Shown here: piece by piece, positions 58,287-64,000 of the stretch
Layout of the letters: the number at the start of each line of letters is the position of its first letter
How positions within the stretch are numbered: position 1 is the stretch's first letter
From: Hydrogenophaga taeniospiralis
GTDB taxonomy: Bacteria; Pseudomonadota; Gammaproteobacteria; Burkholderiales; Burkholderiaceae_C
Direction: 5' to 3'
NCBI RefSeq assembly: GCF_020510445.1
Contig: NZ_JAHBAG010000001.1
Coordinates: 4,316,501 to 4,380,500, forward strand
Length of the DNA stretch: 64,000 nt
Position numbers and translations under genes: made by a program
The notes under the pieces: generated by a model
What the model was told of the DNA's origin: nothing
The model's input: only the letters and a program-made list of their open reading frames with translations
Databases searched by the model: none

Positions 58287-59770
58287 ACAAAGCAGCACGC
58301 ATCCTCGTGGTCGAAGACGAAAGCATCGTCGCCTTCAACCTGCAGCAACGCCTGGAGCAGATGGGCTACGACGTGCCCGCCGTGGCGGTCTCGGGCCCCG
58401 AGAGCATGGAAATGGTGTCTCGGCTGATGCCCGACCTGGTGTTGATGGACATCCACATCCAGGGCGACATGGACGGCATCGAAGTGGCGGCCCGGCTGCA
58501 GGAAACGCATGCGATCCCCGTCATCTACCTGACCGCGTATTCGGAAGACTCGACCCTGGAGCGCGCGCGCAAGACCCGGCCGTACGGCTACCTGCTCAAA
58601 CCATTTTCCGAGCGCGAGCTGCACGCCACCATCCAGATGGCTTTTGAACGCCACAAACTGGAAACCGAGCTCACGCACAACCAGCGGTTGCTGCAGCATG
58701 CCCTGGACGCCGCCAGCATGGGCGTGATCGAGCTCGACACCACCACCTGCACCATCACCGCCTCGGCCCGCACGGCCGACCTGCTGGGCTGGCCCGGGCA
58801 ACAGACCCTGTCGGTCCAGGAACTGCTGTCGCGGGTGGACGCGAGCGACCGCGCCGCCATCGAAGCCCGGTTGACCGAAAACCTGAACGACCTGAAACAG
58901 TTCAGCGAAGAGTTCCGCGTGCTCACCCAGGGCAACGGGGCGCGCTGGCTCCGGGTCGAAGCCGCGCGCTGGCCCAGCCAGCGCTTCACCGGCGTGGTGC
59001 AGGACGTTTCGGACCGCAAACACAGCGAAATCCGGCTCAAGATGCTCAACGACGGTCTGGAAAAACTGGTCACCGAACGCACCGCCGAACTGAACCTGAG
59101 CATCAAGGAGCTGGAGGCCTTCAGCTACTCGGTGGCGCACGATCTGCGCGCGCCCATCCGGGCCATCGTGGGCTTCAGCAAGGAACTGATGCTGCAGCAC
59201 CCCGCGGATCTGGGCGAGGACACCCTGGCGCTGGTCGAGCGCATCTCGGCCGCGGGCCAGCGCATGGGTGCGCTGATCGACGCCCTGCTGAACATGTCCC
59301 GCCTGACCCAGGCGCCCCTGCAGTTGGGCGTGGTCCCCATCAGCGAGATCGCCAGCGACATCGCCGACCAGCTCATGCGCGCGGAGCCCGACCGGGTGGC
59401 CCAGGTCCGCGTGGCCCCGGGCCTCACGGCCATGGCCGACCTCGCACTGGTGCGCAGCGTGGTCGACAACCTGCTGCGCAACGCCTGGAAATTCACCGCC
59501 CGGTGCGAAGTCACCCGGATCGACGTCGGCTCGGAAACCCGGAACGGCGAAACGGTCTTTTTCGTGCGGGACAACGGCTGCGGCTTCGACATGGTCCACG
59601 CCACCCGCCTGTTCGGCCCGTTCCAGCGCCTGCACCGGGAGCAGGAATACGCCGGCACCGGCATCGGCCTGACCATCGTGCAGCGCATCGTGATGCGCCA
59701 CGGCGGCCGGGTCTGGGCGGTGGCCGCGCCCAACCAGGGCGCCACCTTCTACTTCACGCTCACGGCCTGA
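58283..59770 (+). CDS. Receiver-PAS-histidine kinase hybrid protein
   Basis: A 495-residue protein. The receiver domain is first (RILVVEDESIVAFNLQQRL, phospho-Asp56 in LVLMDIHIQGDMDG, Lys106 in YLLKPF), followed by a PAS-like domain at about residues 135-245, then a HisKA domain with His286 (AFSYSVAHDLRAPIRAIVGFSKEL) and an HATPase domain (RNAWKFT, FVRDNGCGFDM, YAGTGIGLTIVQRIV). With the receiver at the N-terminus it probably accepts phosphate from the upstream kinase and passes it on. It is translationally coupled to that kinase. Confidence 0.9.
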   Translation: MNKAARILVVEDESIVAFNLQQRLEQMGYDVPAVAVSGPESMEMVSRLMPDLVLMDIHIQGDMDGIEVAARLQETHAIPVIYLTAYSEDSTLERARKTRPYGYLLKPFSERELHATIQMAFERHKLETELTHNQRLLQHALDAASMGVIELDTTTCTITASARTADLLGWPGQQTLSVQELLSRVDASDRAAIEARLTENLNDLKQFSEEFRVLTQGNGARWLRVEAARWPSQRFTGVVQDVSDRKHSEIRLKMLNDGLEKLVTERTAELNLSIKELEAFSYSVAHDLRAPIRAIVGFSKELMLQHPADLGEDTLALVERISAAGQRMGALIDALLNMSRLTQAPLQLGVVPISEIASDIADQLMRAEPDRVAQVRVAPGLTAMADLALVRSVVDNLLRNAWKFTARCEVTRIDVGSETRNGETVFFVRDNGCGFDMVHATRLFGPFQRLHREQEYAGTGIGLTIVQRIVMRHGGRVWAVAAPNQGATFYFTLTA

Positions 59771-59828
59771 ATCCGCTGGCGGCAACCCCGGTCGCCCGCT
59801 GAAACCGGGCGCGTGCCGATAATCGGGG

Positions 59829-61247
<1,419 letters not shown>

Positions 61248-61271
61248 AAAGCGGAGCGCCCGAAGCCGCGC

Positions 61272-61643
61272 TCAGGTTTCTTCCCGGACCTCGATGCACA
61301 GCTGCTGAACGCTGGCGCCGTGCACCCCGGCCACGGCGCGCACACGCAGTGCCCGGCCCGCCTCCAGCGGGATGCGGCGGTGGTAGTCCAGGCCGTCGGT
61401 GAAGCCGGGGCTGGCGCTGGGGATGCGGCGCGACCACTGGCGTTTGCCGTCGATCTCCACCGTGAGTTCGTGCCAGGGCCCGTCAAAGCCGGCGGGCACG
61501 CGCACGATCAGGGTGACGTCCACGTCGAACACGCGGCGCCGGTCCAGCGCGTCGGGAACGTCGATCACCGCGACCGAGCCGCTGCCCACGTCGCAACGCC
61601 AGTGTTCGGGTGCCGTATTGTTCGATGAAAAGCGTTGTTTCAT
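61272..61643 (-). CDS. Conserved protein of unknown function
   Basis: A 123-residue protein with beta-rich pattern VAVIDVPDALDRRRVFDVDVTLIVRVPAGFDGPWHELTVEIDGKRQWSRRIPSASPGFTDGLDYHRRIPLEAGRALRVRAVAGVHGASVQQLCIEVREE. No signal peptide or membrane segment is present. The pattern suggests an immunoglobulin-like or jelly-roll domain, but I do not recognise a family. It is convergent with dbpA, 24 bp away. The start MKQRFSSNN at 61643 is chosen; the upstream extension of the open frame looks non-coding. Confidence 0.68.
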   Translation of the reverse strand: MKQRFSSNNTAPEHWRCDVGSGSVAVIDVPDALDRRRVFDVDVTLIVRVPAGFDGPWHELTVEIDGKRQWSRRIPSASPGFTDGLDYHRRIPLEAGRALRVRAVAGVHGASVQQLCIEVREET

Positions 61644-61920
61644 GGGCCGATTCTGGCAAAACCTGGGCAGGCCCTGACCGCGCAGGGGCACAAGTGCGCT
61701 ACCGCACAGACCGGCACCCGCCGCGCTTTCGATACTTGCCCCGGTACGCCAACAGGGCCGGGAGGGCGGCCTGCCCCACAGGGCCGGCAGCGGCCTGTCC
61801 GGGCGGCTTGGGCGCGCCTGTCCAGCATCACCCGGCCATCGGTGGGCAACAACACAACGATGACACACAAAAACGCTCGAATGCCCATACCATGGTGCAC
61901 GGTCGCATCTGGATTTCTTC

Positions 61921-64000
61921 ATGTCTGAAGAGCGCATCAGCGAGGCTTCTCCCACCGCGTCGATCGGCAACACGCCCGATCAGCGGCGCTGGGCGGTTTT
62001 GCGCCGCCACCCGCGCCGCGCGGCGGCCCTGACCCTGGTGCTGCTGTGCGGAGCGTCGGTCCTCTTCGTGTGGCATGAGGCGCAGACTTCCGACCTGCAG
62101 GCCAAAAAGCTGAGCCGCTACGCCGCCGCGCTGGGGTATGAAATGGCCCCCGGCCCGGCCGAGGCCATCCGCTTTCCCACCCACGGCCCGTTTGACCAGC
62201 GGATGGGCTACACCCGCATTCCGGCCTTCGTGGCCAGCCTCCAGTCGCATGGGTTCGAGGTCACCGAGCAGGCCCGCCAGAACGACGCCTTGCAGGCCCA
62301 CCTGGAACGCGGCCTGTTCGCCCCCTATGTGGAGAAAACCCACACCGGCCTGACGGTGCTGGACTGCGGACGCACCGCGCTGCACCGCTTCCGCTACCCC
62401 TACCGGCGCTTCGAGCACTTTGAGAGCGTGCCGCCGCTGGTGGTCCAGGCGCTGCTGTTCATCGAAAACCGCGATCTGCTCGACCCCGAGCGCCCGCACC
62501 TGAACCCGGCGGTCGACTGGCCACGTTTTACCCGCGCGGTGCTCGGGCAACTGGGCAACAAGATCAACGACGACATCGACACCCAGGGCGGCAGCACGCT
62601 GGCCACGCAGATCGAGAAATACCGCCACTCGCCCGACGGCATCACGCACGACGCGCGCGAAAAACTGCGGCAGATGGCCTCGGCCGCGGTGCGCGCCTAC
62701 CGGGCCGGCGAAGACACCCTGGCCGCGCGCCACCAGCTGGTGCTGGACTACCTGAACACGGTGCCGCTGTCGGCCGCGCCGCGCCACGGCGAGGTGCACG
62801 GTCTGGGCGACGGTCTGTGGGTGTGGTTCGGCACCGACCTGGAGCAGGTCCGCACCCTGCTGCAGCCCACTCCCGGCCCGGTGGAGCAGCCGACGGCACG
62901 GGCCCAGGTGTTGCGCCAGGTGGTGGCCCTGCTGATCGCGCACCGCCGGCCGTCGTGGTACCTGGCCCAGGGGCGCGAAGACCTGAACCAGGCGACCGAC
63001 GCCCACCTGCGCCTGCTGGCCGCGCAGGGCATCATCGAGCCCGCCTGGCGCGACGCCGCCCTGCAGCAGAAGCTGCGGTTTCGCAACATGGCGAGCAGCC
63101 CGCCGCTGCCGCCGCCCCACCCGGACAAGGGCAGCGCCGTCCTGCGGGTCCGTCTGGCCAGCATGCTGGGCACCTCCCTGTACGAGCTGGACCGGCTGGA
63201 CGCGCGCGTGGGCACCACGCTCAACGGCAAGCTGCAGGACACGGTCGACGACTACCTGGCCCGTTTGACCGACCCCGCGTTCGCCCGCTCGCAGGAGCTC
63301 ATCGGCGAGCGCCTGCTGCAGCCCGCCACGTTGGGCGCGGTCCGCTACAGCTTCACGCTGCTGGAGAGCACCGACCAGGGCAACATGATCCGGGTACAGA
63401 CCGACACCACCCGCCAGCCCCTGGACATCAACGAAGGCAGCAAGCTGGAGCTGGGCTCCACCGCCAAGCTGCGCGTGCTGGCGACCTACCTGGAGCTGGT
63501 GGCCCAGTTGCACGACAAGCTCGCGCCACTGGAGCCGGCGCAACTGAAGGCCACCCCGATCAGCCGCCAGGACAGCCTCTCGCGCTGGGCGGTCCAGTAC
63601 CTGTCCGCCAGCAGCGACCGCAGCCTGAGCGCCATGCTCGACGCGTCCATGGAGCGCCGCTTCTCGGCCAACCCGGGTGAACAGTTCTTCACCGGCGGCG
63701 GCCTGCACAGCTTCCACAACTTCAACGACGACGACGACCCCCGCGAGTTTTCCGTGCGCGAGGCCATGCAGGCCTCCATCAACCTGCCCTTCGTGCGGCT
63801 GCTGCGCGAGGTGGTGCGCCACACCATGTACCAGGTGCCCGGCAGCACCGCCCGCCTGCTGGAGGACGACAGCGACCCCCGCCGGGAAGCCTACCTGGCG
63901 CTGTTCGCCGACCGCGAGGGCCAGACCTTCCTGCGCCGCTTCTGGCGCAAGACCGACCAGCGCACCCCCGACGAGCTGCAGGCCGTGCTGCTCGACGGAC
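61921..64000 (+). CDS. Class A penicillin-binding protein-like transglycosylase/transpeptidase (partial)
   Basis: A frame open from the ATG at 61921 to the end of the window, about 693 residues so far. A single transmembrane anchor lies near residues 38-55 (AAALTLVLLCGASVLFVW). The glycosyltransferase (GT51) domain is marked by QALLFIENRDLLD and TQGGSTLATQIEKYRHSP. The transpeptidase domain contains SxxK Ser513 (LGSTAKLRVLATYLE). It polymerises and cross-links peptidoglycan at the outer face of the inner membrane. The N-terminal region (residues 60-150) is longer than in common PBP1A/B. The gene starts 277 bp after the preceding convergent gene, a gap in which I see nothing specific. Confidence 0.87.
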   Translation, partial: MSEERISEASPTASIGNTPDQRRWAVLRRHPRRAAALTLVLLCGASVLFVWHEAQTSDLQAKKLSRYAAALGYEMAPGPAEAIRFPTHGPFDQRMGYTRIPAFVASLQSHGFEVTEQARQNDALQAHLERGLFAPYVEKTHTGLTVLDCGRTALHRFRYPYRRFEHFESVPPLVVQALLFIENRDLLDPERPHLNPAVDWPRFTRAVLGQLGNKINDDIDTQGGSTLATQIEKYRHSPDGITHDAREKLRQMASAAVRAYRAGEDTLAARHQLVLDYLNTVPLSAAPRHGEVHGLGDGLWVWFGTDLEQVRTLLQPTPGPVEQPTARAQVLRQVVALLIAHRRPSWYLAQGREDLNQATDAHLRLLAAQGIIEPAWRDAALQQKLRFRNMASSPPLPPPHPDKGSAVLRVRLASMLGTSLYELDRLDARVGTTLNGKLQDTVDDYLARLTDPAFARSQELIGERLLQPATLGAVRYSFTLLESTDQGNMIRVQTDTTRQPLDINEGSKLELGSTAKLRVLATYLELVAQLHDKLAPLEPAQLKATPISRQDSLSRWAVQYLSASSDRSLSAMLDASMERRFSANPGEQFFTGGGLHSFHNFNDDDDPREFSVREAMQASINLPFVRLLREVVRHTMYQVPGSTARLLEDDSDPRREAYLALFADREGQTFLRRFWRKTDQRTPDELQAVLLDG

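Noticed and set aside
61828..63822. Long minus-strand frame over the last gene
   Set aside because: Antisense shadow of the penicillin-binding protein-like gene, which shows clear GT51 and SxxK motifs on the plus strand.

Overview
The window looks like chromosome of a high-GC betaproteobacterium of the Comamonadaceae (Hydrogenophaga- or Polaromonas-like). Supporting signs are the pyrG-kdsA-DUF1330-eno-ftsB housekeeping run, a Bug/TTT tricarboxylate-type binding protein, a selenocysteine formate dehydrogenase locus, and a GC-rich dispersed repeat of a kind I associate with this family. The organism is inferred from gene content only.

1-4.7 kb: the end of a PQQ biosynthesis operon (pqqC partial, pqqD, pqqE) runs into four overlapping or tightly spaced genes: an ExbB/TolQ-like channel protein, an ExbD-like anchored periplasmic protein, a membrane protein and a lipoprotein. 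4.8-6 kb: decayed hipA beside intact hipB and its operator. 6-7.6 kb: a Gly-rich exported protein and a DUF5666 lipoprotein. 7.7-19.2 kb: a PQQ alcohol-oxidation region with cytochrome c, a quinoprotein alcohol dehydrogenase carrying the Asp-x-Asp signature of lanthanide enzymes, a metallo-beta-lactamase-fold relay protein, a SoxYZ-like protein, an ABC transporter, a YVTN beta-propeller protein, and an ExaC-type aldehyde dehydrogenase with a DUF779 partner. Three sigma-54-type promoters of nearly identical sequence drive its three transcripts.

19.5-26.7 kb: modE and modABC, separated by a lower-GC three-gene island (HEPN-like protein, KGGVGR-type ParA/MinD ATPase, second P-loop NTPase) that resembles an uncharacterised defence or conflict system. 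26.7-30.8 kb: hydroxyproline catabolism with a PAS-AraC regulator. 30.8-34.4 kb: tungstate transport tupABC and a ModE-type regulator. 34.4-35.3 kb: a DsrE-like protein and a GcvH-like lipoyl protein. 35.3-44.6 kb: tRNA-Sec, selB, selA, fdhE, fdoI, fdoH and fdoG. fdoG has an in-frame UGA at codon 199 followed by a SECIS-like hairpin. Molybdate and tungstate uptake, selenocysteine insertion and formate dehydrogenase therefore lie within 25 kb, downstream of an alcohol-to-aldehyde-to-acid pathway.

45-64 kb: a Tat-exported metallo-beta-lactamase-fold protein with a perfect 24-bp palindrome upstream, coaBC, a lipoprotein, pyrG, kdsA, eno, ftsB, a NadR-like ATPase with an AGE-family isomerase, hslO, a gamma-carbonic anhydrase-like protein, a DUF455 protein, a two-gene sensory pair, dbpA, and the start of a class A penicillin-binding protein running off the edge.

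All family assignments are from reading protein sequence and recalled family features. No database search was run.
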